Positions 51,701 through 60,852 are shown, counted from the first letter of the stretch. The stretch: DNA of 64,000 nt from Bacteroidales bacterium UBA5536 (GCA_002426795.1 DINQ01000004.1:124001-188000), one strand, 5' to 3'. The notes: a model not told the origin generated them from the letters alone. Numbers and translations: made by a program.

Positions 51701-52410
51701 ACCTGAGACGTACCGGAAATACCCGTGTCCGTGCCAGCTACACCTTGCAGTTTGCCAATGCTACTGGAGCATCGACGACCACAGCTGCTGCCCTTGTCGC
51801 TGCCGGTTTGCCTAACCTGCGTTCGACCATTGCAATGCCTTGGGACCGCCGTCACCAGTTCAACCTCTTGCTCGACTATCGTTATGGCAAGGGTAAAGAG
51901 TACAACGGACCGGTAATTCGTCGCGAGAAAAAAGACAAAGCGCCTGTTCAACTGCTGAACAACACAGGTTTCACCCTTACAGTAATCGGAGGTAGTGGAA
52001 CACCTTATACAGCTTCAAGAAACGTTTCTTCACCCATTTCTGGCGGAAGTCAGTTATTGAAAGGAACCTACTTCGGTTCACGCTTGCCATGGCAGTTCCG
52101 TCTCGACCTGCGTGTTGACAAAGACATCGACATTAAAATGGGCAAGAAAAACGGAGAAAAACGCGAAGCTTTCCTGAATGTATATTTGCAAGTCCTCAAC
52201 CTGCTCGACACCAAAAACGTATTGGGCGTATATCCTGCAACGGGTAACCCAGATGATGATGGTTACCTCTCTGCTCCTGAATGGCAGCGCCAGATTAACA
52301 ACCAGACTGATCCTGTTTCATTCAGAGAACTCTATGATGTTTATGTGAATGCTCCTGGAAATTACAGCTCGCCCCGTCAGATCAGACTTGGTGTAATTTT
52401 CAACTTTTAA
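48706..52410 (+). CDS. TonB-dependent receptor with carboxypeptidase-regulatory-like domain
   Basis: 1234 residues. Signal peptide LLLTLGIVLVSSTLALA. Residues ~25-105 form a CarboxypepD_reg-like domain (GRLQGKVIEKDTKEPIPFAN, SDFDGNYVINPIPPGKYDLK). The plug domain (about 135-225) has VRGARSDATAVYIDGVRV and IEQVDVILGGTPAQYGDATG. The rest is a 22-stranded barrel ending in a terminal strand (RQIRLGVIFNF, C-terminal Phe). It imports a large ligand or acts with the cargo below. The substrate cannot be told from sequence. Followed by the T9SS cargo gene 18 bp on and a PorV/PorQ-family gene, apparently one operon. Confidence 0.93.
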   Translation: MLKNLLLTLGIVLVSSTLALAQQGRLQGKVIEKDTKEPIPFANIVLENGGTIVGGATSDFDGNYVINPIPPGKYDLKATFVGYNPVVVTGINITGNQITFYDIQMLGSAINLETVEVIEYKVPLISKDQTTSGASVTSEEIKKMPNRSADAVAATVGGVFSQDGERGNVRGARSDATAVYIDGVRVIGSSSLPQSAIEQVDVILGGTPAQYGDATGGIISVTTKGPSRKFGAGIELETSEMLDAFGHNRLGFNIQGPLLKSKKKETALLGFFIAGDLQYNRDGAISSLGYYKANDATLASISANPLRPSGTGTGTFRNGEFVRMSDLEHINRSLNSESYDINLSGNINIRTTETINLSIGGTFNKSQGNAFRYSASFFNSDKNTKYDNNTWRVFGRFTQRFPTSNESSSVVKNLYYSVQADYTRQKNYFGDPNHWDDLFKYGYIGQFNIYKTPTYEIGSDTVNGQFYNNVYVLNSWDFDTLVTWNPADINPLVANYTSSYYNTYEGLVDGHYRNLDQIQLGGGLVNGSSPSAFYGLYQAPGTNQSGYGITDNDQFSVNVAGSMDIGNHEIKLGFQYEQRTNRSVAYGPTGMWNLMRGLTNFHIRELDKENPFVISYDGFVDTINYYRRYDQLSQRTFDANLRQKLGLPVDGLDFINIDSYDFNNHTIEYFDKNGDTHTISIGEELFDISLFSPDELLNDGNYYTTYSGYDYTGQRLTTKPSFEDFFNETDENGMFTRPVGAFQPIYMAGYLQDKFAFRDLIFNIGVRVDRFDANQKVLKDPYLLFNAKTAGEVDQIKGVPVSHPANIGNDYTVYVNNVNDPSRIVGYRFENTWFNAEGAEIQDPTILDAGSGISPLLVNPDQNRVDINSFKDYEPQISVMPRISFSFPISDEALFFAHYDVLTQRPTSNLFSNPATYYFFENIGTVINNPSLKPSQTIDYELGFTQKLTNSSSITFTSFYREMRNMIQIFRFNGAYPKDYTSYNNLDFGTVKGLTVEYDLRRTGNTRVRASYTLQFANATGASTTTAAALVAAGLPNLRSTIAMPWDRRHQFNLLLDYRYGKGKEYNGPVIRREKKDKAPVQLLNNTGFTLTVIGGSGTPYTASRNVSSPISGGSQLLKGTYFGSRLPWQFRLDLRVDKDIDIKMGKKNGEKREAFLNVYLQVLNLLDTKNVLGVYPATGNPDDDGYLSAPEWQRQINNQTDPVSFRELYDVYVNAPGNYSSPRQIRLGVIFNF

Positions 52411-52427
52411 CGAAAGGAGATAGTTTC

Positions 52428-55400
52428 ATGCAAAAAGTAGCTAACAAGAAAAAAACCATTGTGAAAATGAAGAACATATATCAATTGTTGTTTGCCGCGC
52501 TGTTCATTCTGCTAACCATCAATGAAGGTTGGGCGCGCGAACGTCAACTCCCGGGAGGCAAGTCAGCTTCCTCCGGATTAAAGCAAACTACTGCAGGCTG
52601 CTCACCTTCTTCTGCCTTTGAGTGGCTCGACATCAACAATGTCAGGGCACGTATCAACGCTGGTGGAGATATGTGGTGGGATTTGCCAGGTGGAACAGGA
52701 TCGAAATATTATATCCCTAAAGGTGGATCAGCCACATCGTTGTTTTCTGGTTCATTGTGGATCGGAGGTCTCGACATCAACAACCAGCTGAAACTGGCTG
52801 CGGTACGTTTCCGTCAGGATGGTAACGACTTCTGGACCGGGCCTTTGACCATTGACGGAACTGCCGCCATTGACGATCAAACCTGTGCTGAGTATGATAA
52901 ACATTTTCGCATGACACGTGAAATAGTTGATGAGTATTTAGCCAATACCGATCCGGAAACAGGCGCTTTTATTGCCAGTGAAGATTATACCATCCCAAAA
53001 GAGATATTGGAATGGCCCGCTCACGGGGATGTTTCCAAAAACCAAAGTTATTACCTAGCACCTTTTTACGATGTTGATGGAGATGGTGAATACAACCCTT
53101 TGCTTGGCGACTATCCTTATTATGATATTGACAACAGCCTTTGTAATACCAAAACTCCGACCATGGACGAATCAATTGAAGGCTCACTTCATGGTTCAAT
53201 CCTGGCCGACCAGGTGATCAAAGGTGACCAGACACTTTGGTGGGTTTTCAATGACAAAGGAAATATCCACACTGAGTCAGGTGGCGCTGCCATTGGTCTT
53301 GAAATCAGAGCACAGGCTTTTGCATTTGCGACCAATGACGAAGTGAACAACATGACTTTCTACAGTTATGAAATCATTAACCGTTCAACCTTCGAATTAA
53401 CTGAAACCTACTTCTCACCCTGGGTTGATACCGACCTTGGATTTGCTGATGACGACTTTGTTGGTTGTGACGTTGGCCGCGGTTTGGGTTATTGCTACAA
53501 TGGTCGCGCAGTTGACGGAAGTGGCGAGCCACAATCTTATGGTGCTCAGCCACCGGCAGTTGGTGTCGACTTTTTCCAGGGACCTTATTTGGATGCAGAC
53601 GGCATCGACGATCCAAAATATAGTTTTGTTATTGACCCTAACACTGGTGATACCACTGGTTTTGAGCAACTTTGCGACGTGAGCATCAACGGCGTCAACT
53701 TTGGAAACGGCATTGTAGACGACGAACGCTACGGAATGCGTCGTTTTGTATACCACAACAACTGTGCTTCGGGCCCAACTTGTGACCCTGACAACGCACC
53801 AGAAACCTATCTCCTACTCCAGGGTATCTGGAAAGATGGCATTAAAATGCTTTATGGTGGAACAGCTCACCCAAGTGGATCAGGTACTGTTGGTCCGGAA
53901 ACAGACTTTATGTTCCCTGGCGATACTGACCCATGTAACTGGGGTACACACGGATTGCCTCCAAATGGCGGTTTTACACAAAATGGACTTTATTGGACAG
54001 AAGAAACCGGTGACGGTGGATCACCTAACCCTCCCGGTGACCGTCGTTTTATGCAGTCGGCCGGACCATTTACCCTGAAATCAGGTGCGGTTAACTATAT
54101 CACTGTTGGTATTCCATGGGCTCGCGCGGTATCGGGTGGTGCTTTTGCTTCAGTTGAGCTACTGCGTCGTGTTGACGATAAAGCACAGGCTTTGTTTAAC
54201 AACTGTTTTAAAGTTATCGACGGACCAAATGCTCCTGACCTCAGCTTCCAGGAATTGGATCGTGAAGTGATCGTGTTTATTTCTAACTCGCCATCTTCGA
54301 ATAACTTCGGTGAAGGTTATCAGGAATATGATCCAAATATCCCACAACCCAATCCTAACAACGAATCAGAAAGAAGTGATTCATTGTATCGCTTCGAAGG
54401 TTACCAGATTTTCCAGCTGAAAGATGCAACCGTAGGCGTTGAAAGCATCCACGATCCTGCCAAAGTGAGATTGGTTGCCCAGTTCGACGTGAAAAACGGA
54501 GCAAGCAAGCTTGTTAATTTCTACTATGACGATTTGATTGGTGCCAACGTGCCTGTTGTCGAAGTTTCAGGTGGCGATGATGGTGTTCAACACTCCTTCC
54601 GCTTGACCCAGGACGCATTTGCAACAGGTGACGACCGTCTCGTAAATCACAAACAATATTATTATCTCGCATTGGCTTATGCTTACAACGAGTATATGCC
54701 TTATTCGCAAGAACCTACCGTATTCAATGGACTTTATGGTCAAAAAACGCCTTATCTGGCTGGCCGTAAAAACATTAAAACATATACGGTTATTCCTCAC
54801 AAAACCATCAATGGTACTGTTACAGCATCCAATTATGGCGATGGCGTTGAAATTACGCGTCTGTCTGGTAATGGAAATGGTGGAATGGAACTTGAACTGA
54901 AGAAAGAAACCGTTGAAGAAATTCTTTCGAAAGAGCCTGCCAGCGAAACCAATGTACTTGGATTGCCAACGTATCCAATCGCCTATAACCCAGTTTACGA
55001 AGCCGGATTTGGTCCGATCAACGTAAAAGTAATTGATCCGTTGAATGTTGTGTCAACTGATTACGAATTGTGGATGGATTCGCTGAAACCCCGCACCATT
55101 TATAAAATCACCCAACAACCAGAAGTTGACGGTGACTCTATTCAGAAAATGGTCGCCTCATGGCATCTGAAAGACTTGAATACTGGTGAAGTATTTACAT
55201 CCGACACCACTACCATTACTTCTTACGAACAGCTTTTCATCGACCGTGGTATCTCGATTGATATTGAGCAGCCATTCCCGGTTGGACCAGTTAAAGTAGG
55301 TAGAGTTTACAGTTCAAACACCTGGAAGGATTATTTCACCGTATTAGCTCCTCAAAATGGCTTTATCACTTCCAGCATTGTATATGCTGATAGTTCACGC

Positions 55401-56795
55401 CAATGGCTGAGTGGAATCAGCGATTTTGACCTGCCAGGCAGCCCCATCAACTGGATTCGTTCAGGAAATAATATCGATCAGGAAAGTAGTTCAAACAACG
55501 ACTACAATATGCCTACACGTACCTATGACCCCAATGAAGACTATGAACAGGTAGTTAATGGTACATGGGCACCTTATGTAATGACAGCATGGAACAAGCA
55601 AAGTGCAACTAACGATCCGGGACCAGCTTTCTCATCGGTTTCAAAAGATTCCAAATTCCAAAACTTGGCCAGCGTTGACATTGTGCTGACGCCTGACAAA
55701 TCGAAATGGACACGTTCTCCTGTCATCGAAATGCAAATCGACAACAGTCTGTCAGAAGGCAATGCAACCAGGTTCCACCTGAGAAAAGCACCATCTGTCG
55801 ATAAAGATGGAAATCCGGCAGCCTCTATGGAAGAAGGTGCCAGCGACGATCCAAATGATCCGAACTACATTGCAAGCTATGGTATGGGTTGGTTCCCAGG
55901 TTATGCAATCAATGTTGAAACAGGTGCTCGTTTGAATATTATATTTGGTGAAGACTCATTCCTTCCTGAGTTTAACGGAAGAGATATGCTGTTCAACCCT
56001 CCGGCAAAAAATGCAGAACTTGAAGGCGCAGAACAATTACTCGATCCGACCATTTTCTCGCCAATTAGCTTTAACCCTGTGTTTGGTGGCAAGCACTTTG
56101 TATATATCATGCACATGGATATTACAGAATCACCTGTACCAATCGACTTTATTTCTCCCGCATACGATGCTGGTAAATATGCCTGGTCAGTATTGGATAC
56201 CATTGGAAAAGCCAATGCCGGACTTGCTACTGTATTTGCCAACTTCTTCTACAAACAAATGATGTGGGTTGGTATGCCGATGGGTGTTCAGGGTCAGGAA
56301 TGGCTTTCGAATGAAGCACGGATCAGAATCAGGGTTGCTAAACCATACAAACGCGACTTTACAGAGCTTCCACTCGATACCTTGCTGCCTGAGTACGATG
56401 TAAACAATCTGTATCCGAAATACGCTTTCAGCACCAAAGGAATGTCGACAGAGTTTAAAAATCCTGAAAAACTGCAGCAGGACCTCGACATCGTGAATAT
56501 CGTGCCGAATCCTTACTACGCTTATTCATCCTACGAGAAGAACGCTCTGGACAACAGGGTTAAGATCATCAATCTCCCTGAAAAATGCGTTGTCACCATT
56601 TATAACATGAGTGGCACCAAGATTCGTCAATTTAAAAAAGATGAACCCAAGACATCTATCGACTGGGATTTGAAAAACTTTGCAGGTGTGCCAATTGCCA
56701 GCGGTATGTATCTCATTCATATCAAATCTGACGATGGTGAACGTATTATCAAATGGTTTGGATCGATGCGTCCGATTGACCTGAACACCTTCTAA
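52428..56795 (+). CDS. Large T9SS type A cargo protein
   Basis: 1455 residues. A strong ribosome site AAAGGAG (52413-52419) lies 8 bases before ATG 52428, so that start is chosen over ATG 52467, though the signal peptide (YQLLFAALFILLTINEGWA) begins near the latter. The mature protein is beta-rich and repeats acidic turns such as FYDVDGDGEYNPLLGDYPYY. The last ~90 residues form a T9SS type A sorting domain: IVNIVPNPYYAYSSY, VVTIYNMSGTKIRQFK, SIDWDLKNFAGVPIASGMYL. It is secreted through T9SS and probably kept on the cell surface. The enzyme or binding activity, if any, is not recognised. Confidence 0.9.
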   Translation: MQKVANKKKTIVKMKNIYQLLFAALFILLTINEGWARERQLPGGKSASSGLKQTTAGCSPSSAFEWLDINNVRARINAGGDMWWDLPGGTGSKYYIPKGGSATSLFSGSLWIGGLDINNQLKLAAVRFRQDGNDFWTGPLTIDGTAAIDDQTCAEYDKHFRMTREIVDEYLANTDPETGAFIASEDYTIPKEILEWPAHGDVSKNQSYYLAPFYDVDGDGEYNPLLGDYPYYDIDNSLCNTKTPTMDESIEGSLHGSILADQVIKGDQTLWWVFNDKGNIHTESGGAAIGLEIRAQAFAFATNDEVNNMTFYSYEIINRSTFELTETYFSPWVDTDLGFADDDFVGCDVGRGLGYCYNGRAVDGSGEPQSYGAQPPAVGVDFFQGPYLDADGIDDPKYSFVIDPNTGDTTGFEQLCDVSINGVNFGNGIVDDERYGMRRFVYHNNCASGPTCDPDNAPETYLLLQGIWKDGIKMLYGGTAHPSGSGTVGPETDFMFPGDTDPCNWGTHGLPPNGGFTQNGLYWTEETGDGGSPNPPGDRRFMQSAGPFTLKSGAVNYITVGIPWARAVSGGAFASVELLRRVDDKAQALFNNCFKVIDGPNAPDLSFQELDREVIVFISNSPSSNNFGEGYQEYDPNIPQPNPNNESERSDSLYRFEGYQIFQLKDATVGVESIHDPAKVRLVAQFDVKNGASKLVNFYYDDLIGANVPVVEVSGGDDGVQHSFRLTQDAFATGDDRLVNHKQYYYLALAYAYNEYMPYSQEPTVFNGLYGQKTPYLAGRKNIKTYTVIPHKTINGTVTASNYGDGVEITRLSGNGNGGMELELKKETVEEILSKEPASETNVLGLPTYPIAYNPVYEAGFGPINVKVIDPLNVVSTDYELWMDSLKPRTIYKITQQPEVDGDSIQKMVASWHLKDLNTGEVFTSDTTTITSYEQLFIDRGISIDIEQPFPVGPVKVGRVYSSNTWKDYFTVLAPQNGFITSSIVYADSSRQWLSGISDFDLPGSPINWIRSGNNIDQESSSNNDYNMPTRTYDPNEDYEQVVNGTWAPYVMTAWNKQSATNDPGPAFSSVSKDSKFQNLASVDIVLTPDKSKWTRSPVIEMQIDNSLSEGNATRFHLRKAPSVDKDGNPAASMEEGASDDPNDPNYIASYGMGWFPGYAINVETGARLNIIFGEDSFLPEFNGRDMLFNPPAKNAELEGAEQLLDPTIFSPISFNPVFGGKHFVYIMHMDITESPVPIDFISPAYDAGKYAWSVLDTIGKANAGLATVFANFFYKQMMWVGMPMGVQGQEWLSNEARIRIRVAKPYKRDFTELPLDTLLPEYDVNNLYPKYAFSTKGMSTEFKNPEKLQQDLDIVNIVPNPYYAYSSYEKNALDNRVKIINLPEKCVVTIYNMSGTKIRQFKKDEPKTSIDWDLKNFAGVPIASGMYLIHIKSDDGERIIKWFGSMRPIDLNTF

Positions 56796-56806
56796 TAAGA
56801 ACCGAA

Positions 56807-57901
56807 ATGCGAACCATAAATAAAACCATGATTATGAATACTTTTTATAAATATATCACCGCATTTATTCTGGTAGTTCTCATTAGCCTCACCGGAAATG
56901 AATCATTCGCAGGAAACAAGGACAGGTCAGGTCAGGCCGGCGCTTCCGAATTATTGATCAATCCCTGGGCACGCAGCACAGGATGGGGAAATGCAGGCAT
57001 GTCAAGGATTAAAGGCCTTGAAGCCATTTGGAGCAATGTAGGCGGAACAGCCTTTACCCATAAGACAGAAATGATTTTTGCGCACACCACCTGGTTAAAA
57101 GGATCAGACGTGAACATTTTCTCATTTGGTCTTACACAGCGTGTTGGCGAATCTGGCGCGATGGGTTTGGCGGTGATGTCGATGAATTTTGGCGACATCC
57201 CAATTACTACCACCGAATATCCTGATGGAGGTCTGGGAAACTACTCCCCAAATTTATTGAATATCAGCATGTCGTATGCCAAATCGTTTTCAAACAGTAT
57301 CCATGCCGGATTTGTACTGAAAATCATTTCTGAAAGCATTTCCGACATGAGCGCACAAGGTGTGGCCATTGACGCAGGTATTCAATACGTAACCGGAGCC
57401 AGGGAGAATATCCATTTTGGTATTGCCCTCAAAAACATTGGACCTACCATGAAGTTTTCCGGTGATGGTTTGTCACTCAAATCCTTCATTCCTGGACAGG
57501 AGACCCAATTTACACTTGAACAACGCCCTGAAGCATTTGAGCTTCCTACACAGCTGAGCATTGCAGCTTCTTACGATTTTCTTTTCGAAAACGACTATCG
57601 CCTGACGATGGCCGGAAACTTCACATCCAATTCATTTACCAAAGATCAGGTAACAGTAGGAGCTGAGTTTTCGTTGAAAGAATATCTGTTGCTGCGCGCT
57701 GGCTATACCTACGAAGACGGAATCTGGAGTAATATAGATGATGCTGAACGTACCAATGTTACAAAAGGATTGAGCGCCGGTATGTCGGTTCAAATTCCAT
57801 TGAACAAAGAAACTGGTTCTACTTTTTCTGTTGATTATTCTTACAGAGACACCGATCATTTCAGTGGTAATCATACCATTGGAGCTCGCATAAGTTTCTA
57901 G
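56807..57901 (+). CDS. PorV/PorQ-family outer-membrane protein
   Basis: 364 residues, signal peptide TAFILVVLISLTGNESFA. After ASELLINPWARSTGWGNAGM, a typical PorV/PorQ opening (with the pattern GAxxLxInPxARxxGmGnAg), comes a 14-stranded barrel that ends SGNHTIGARISF. PorV is the T9SS shuttle that delivers cargo to the attachment complex. Here a family member sits 11 bp after a T9SS cargo, making it a likely dedicated partner. It is not necessarily PorV itself; core PorV is usually encoded elsewhere. Confidence 0.85.
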   Translation: MRTINKTMIMNTFYKYITAFILVVLISLTGNESFAGNKDRSGQAGASELLINPWARSTGWGNAGMSRIKGLEAIWSNVGGTAFTHKTEMIFAHTTWLKGSDVNIFSFGLTQRVGESGAMGLAVMSMNFGDIPITTTEYPDGGLGNYSPNLLNISMSYAKSFSNSIHAGFVLKIISESISDMSAQGVAIDAGIQYVTGARENIHFGIALKNIGPTMKFSGDGLSLKSFIPGQETQFTLEQRPEAFELPTQLSIAASYDFLFENDYRLTMAGNFTSNSFTKDQVTVGAEFSLKEYLLLRAGYTYEDGIWSNIDDAERTNVTKGLSAGMSVQIPLNKETGSTFSVDYSYRDTDHFSGNHTIGARISF

Positions 57902-57907
57902 GAATTC

Positions 57908-57936
57908 TTGTAGGAATAGAAATTATTGTATCTTTG
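57908..57936 (+). promoter_or_regulatory. Promoter of greA
   Basis: TTG (57908-57910), 18 bases, then TATCTTTG (57929-57936), exact -7 element. Transcription would start near 57941-57943, right at the foot of the following hairpin. Confidence 0.65.
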
Positions 57937-57942
57937 CATGCG

Positions 57943-57972
57943 AAAAGGCCCTTACTCCGTTAAGGGTCTTTT
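57943..57972 (+). terminator. Hairpin with T-tract: terminator of the upstream operon and start of the greA leader
   Basis: AAAAGGCCCTTA (57943-57954) pairs with TAAGGGTCTTTT (57961-57972), 12 pairs with one G-U, loop CTCCGT, followed by more T/A. It can end the TonB receptor operon. Because the greA promoter lies just before it, the same hairpin forms the first ~30 nt of the greA transcript, where it may act as an attenuator. Confidence 0.8.
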
Positions 57973-57999
57973 TATCTTATTTATTAAAACCAAATTGTC

Positions 58000-58473
58000 A
58001 TGTCCGAAACCAGATATTACACACAAGAAGGGTTACAGCGACTAAAAAATGAACTGGAAGAGCTGATGCTCAGAGAACGTCCGAAAATCTCACAAATGAT
58101 TGCGGAAGCACGTGATAAAGGCGACCTGTCAGAAAATGCCGAATACGATGCTGCCAAGGATGCGCAAGGTATGCTCGAGCTGAAAATATCACAGCTTCAG
58201 GAGCTGATCATGAATGCGCGTGTGATTGATGAGTCGAAAATGGATAACTCAAAAGTACTTCTGCTGTCGAAGGTTAAAATCAAAAACCTGAAAAACGGAG
58301 CGAGCATGTTATATGTCATTGTACCGGAAAAAGAAGCAGACCTCAAGCAAGGAAAAATTTCGGTCAATTCGCCAATTGCAAAGGGCTTGCTCGGTAAGTC
58401 AGTTGGAGATCAGGCTGAAATTCAGGTGCCTGCCGGAAAAATGACCTTTGAAATCATCGAAATTTCACGCTAA
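58000..58473 (+). CDS. greA: Transcription elongation factor GreA
   Basis: 157 residues, standard length. The N-terminal coiled coil carries the catalytic acidic tip DLSENAEYDAAKD (Asp-Glu pair that supports RNA cleavage in the RNA polymerase secondary channel). ARDKGDLSEN and the C-terminal FKBP-like part, SPIAKGLLGKSVGDQAEIQV, are canonical. It rescues backtracked RNA polymerase. HIT hydrolase gene follows 11 bp downstream. Confidence 0.97.
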   Translation: MSETRYYTQEGLQRLKNELEELMLRERPKISQMIAEARDKGDLSENAEYDAAKDAQGMLELKISQLQELIMNARVIDESKMDNSKVLLLSKVKIKNLKNGASMLYVIVPEKEADLKQGKISVNSPIAKGLLGKSVGDQAEIQVPAGKMTFEIIEISR

Positions 58474-58484
58474 TAATTACAACT

Positions 58485-58892
58485 ATGGCAAGTATTTTCA
58501 CAAAGATCGTCAATGGTGAGATCCCCTGCTATAAACTTGCTGAAGACGATAAACACCTCGCTTTTCTTGATATCAATCCTTTGGCCAAAGGACATGCACT
58601 GGCCATACCTAAAAAAGAAACCGATTATATTTTTTCGATGGATGACAACGAACTGGCCGAGCTCATGGTCTTCGCCAAAAAAGTGGGAAAAGCCATCGAA
58701 AAAGTTGTACCCTGCAAACGCATGGGTGTTACAGTGATCGGTTTGGAAGTGCCCCATACGCACATCCACCTTATCCCCATCAATAGCATATACGACATGG
58801 ATTTTAAACAACCCAAGTTAAAATTCACCCATGAAGAGTTGGAGGCTTTACGTCAGGAGATCGCAGAACACTTTAGCCAAAAAAAGATATGA
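58485..58892 (+). CDS. HIT-family nucleotide hydrolase
   Basis: 135 residues. Domain HIT throughout: start IFTKIVNGEIPCYKLAEDD, LAFLDINPLAKGHALAIPKK, and the histidine triad HTHIHLIPI with the preceding PH. Such proteins (Hint-like) hydrolyse AMP-linked compounds. The short spacing to greA and the terminator after it indicate a greA-hit operon. Confidence 0.94.
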   Translation: MASIFTKIVNGEIPCYKLAEDDKHLAFLDINPLAKGHALAIPKKETDYIFSMDDNELAELMVFAKKVGKAIEKVVPCKRMGVTVIGLEVPHTHIHLIPINSIYDMDFKQPKLKFTHEELEALRQEIAEHFSQKKI

Positions 58893-58920
58893 AAAAAGCC
58901 GGAAAACATCCGGCTTTTTT
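58892..58920. terminator. Bidirectional terminator
   Basis: AAAAAAGCCGG (58892-58902), loop AAAACAT, CCGGCTTTTTT (58910-58920). It serves both the greA-hit unit and the converging purF-type gene. Confidence 0.9.
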
Positions 58921-58926
58921 GTTTAT

Positions 58927-60828
58927 TTAATAGGCGCGCTCGTCGCGGCCCTCAATAAAGTTGATGAAGGACTTGTTCACTACCTTGTTTCCGCCTGGGG
59001 TTGGGTAATCACCTGTGAAATACCAGTCGCCAGTATGGTTCGGAATGGCTGCATGCAGGTTTTCGATGCTCTGGTAAATCACGCTCACCTTTGCTTTTAC
59101 ACCAGGACTGGTTACCATTTGCGCGATCTTGGCTGAAATTTGTTGTGGACTAAACGGCGCATATATTTCCTTCACATAATTCACGATTTCCTCTTTGGGA
59201 AGCTTCTCCTGGGCCTTGCACTTTTTGTAAACGGCATTAATCACATGTTCCTGATGTGTTTCCCGCAGTAATTCAATCACAGCCCTAAACGCAATGAAAT
59301 CACTCAGCTTCGCCATGTCGATCCCATAACAATCGGGAAAACGGATTTGGGGGGCAGAAGAAACAATGACAATGTGTTTGGGTCCAAGCCGATCAAGAAT
59401 CCGAATAATGCTGTTTCGTAAGGTTGTTCCACGAACAATCGAATCATCCAACATCACAAGCGTATCAACATCTTTTCGAACAACACCATAAGTCACATCA
59501 TATATGTGTGTTACCAGATCATCGCGCTGGTTATCCTGGGTGATAAAGGTGCGCAATTTCATGTCTTTGACCGCTATCTCCTCGATGCGTAATTTTATTC
59601 CAAAGATTTCATCCAGTTGTTCGCGTGTAAGTTCAGGACCTGCTGCAAGTATCTTTTCTTTTTTCACAGTCTGACAATGCTCATCGAGTGCCTGAGCCAA
59701 TCCCCTGAATGCAGCAGAAGCAGTATTTGGAATATAGGAAAATACCGTATCTTTTAGGTTATATTCTATTTCCTGCAGCACCATGGGTAGCATCAATTTT
59801 CCGAGTTTTTTGCGCTCCTGATAAATATCTGCATCTGTTCCGCGCGAAAAGTAAATTCGCTCAAAAGAACAAGCTTTTCGCGGCAGTGCATCCTTACATC
59901 TTACCTCTTTCCAGCTTCCATTCTTTTTAATTATCAAAGCATGCCCAGGTTTAAGCTCATGAATTTGCTCTGAGGGCACATCAAAAGCTGTCTGAATGGG
60001 TGGACGCTCAGAAGTAGCTACCACAATCTCCTCATCTGCATAATAATATGCCGGTCTTATGCCGGCCGGATCTCTGAAAACAAATGCGTCACCATGACCA
60101 ACCATGCCTGAGATTACAAAACCGCCATCCCAGTATTGTGAGCTTTCTTTCAGGATTGCCTGCACATCCATCTCTTCGGCAATACGGAAGGATATTTCTT
60201 TTTTGGACAAGCCGGATTGGCGATATTTCTGATAGATTTTTTCATTTTCCTCATCCAAAAAATGGCCTATTTTTTCCAAAACTGTGACGGTATCCGATGT
60301 CTCCACAGGATACTGACCCAAATCAACCAACTTATTGAAGAGTTCATCAACATTGGTCATATTAAAATTGCCTGCCAATACCAGGTTACGAGTCATCCAG
60401 TTGTTGGCCCGCACGAATGGATGCAGATTCATCACGCTGTTTTGGCCATAAGTGCCATAGCGCAAGTGGCCCATAAACAACTCTCCTGTAAAATCCACAT
60501 TAGCCTTGAGCCAGTTTATGTCTTTTAGTCGGTCAGGACGCTCTTCCTCTATCTCCCGGAGCTTGTCGTAAATCTCGTTGAAAATATCCTTGATTGGCGC
60601 AGTTGAATTGGATCTGATTCGACTGATATATTTATTACCAGGTTTAAGATCCAATTTAATAGATGCAATGCCCGCTCCATCCTGTCCACGGTTGTGCTGC
60701 TTTTGCATCAAAAGATGTAGCTTTTGCAGTCCGTAAAAAGAGCTGCCGTATTTTGCCAGGTAAAATTCGAGGGGTTTTAAAAGTCGGATCAATGCAATCC
60801 CACATTCGTGTTTAACTTGATCGCTCAT
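58927..60828 (-). CDS. Long-form amidophosphoribosyltransferase (PurF-like)
   Basis: 633 residues, well above the ~470-510 of classical PurF. The N-terminal glutaminase has the nucleophile Cys9 in KHECGIALIR, so eight residues must be removed, or the Cys is not N-terminal. HNRGQDGAGIAS, FMGHLRYGTYG and FRDPAGIRPAYYY are conserved glutaminase blocks. The phosphoribosyltransferase domain has the PRPP motif VMLDDSIVRGTTLRNSI. About 100 extra residues occur, mainly between the glutaminase strands and at the C-terminus (EVIN... to GRDERAY). Bacteroidota often carry such a long copy besides a standard PurF. The family catalyses the first step of purine synthesis, but whether this copy does is untested. 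Confidence 0.87.
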   Translation of the reverse strand: MSDQVKHECGIALIRLLKPLEFYLAKYGSSFYGLQKLHLLMQKQHNRGQDGAGIASIKLDLKPGNKYISRIRSNSTAPIKDIFNEIYDKLREIEEERPDRLKDINWLKANVDFTGELFMGHLRYGTYGQNSVMNLHPFVRANNWMTRNLVLAGNFNMTNVDELFNKLVDLGQYPVETSDTVTVLEKIGHFLDEENEKIYQKYRQSGLSKKEISFRIAEEMDVQAILKESSQYWDGGFVISGMVGHGDAFVFRDPAGIRPAYYYADEEIVVATSERPPIQTAFDVPSEQIHELKPGHALIIKKNGSWKEVRCKDALPRKACSFERIYFSRGTDADIYQERKKLGKLMLPMVLQEIEYNLKDTVFSYIPNTASAAFRGLAQALDEHCQTVKKEKILAAGPELTREQLDEIFGIKLRIEEIAVKDMKLRTFITQDNQRDDLVTHIYDVTYGVVRKDVDTLVMLDDSIVRGTTLRNSIIRILDRLGPKHIVIVSSAPQIRFPDCYGIDMAKLSDFIAFRAVIELLRETHQEHVINAVYKKCKAQEKLPKEEIVNYVKEIYAPFSPQQISAKIAQMVTSPGVKAKVSVIYQSIENLHAAIPNHTGDWYFTGDYPTPGGNKVVNKSFINFIEGRDERAY

Positions 60829-60852
60829 GAGGCTAACGTTGGATTAAAATCA

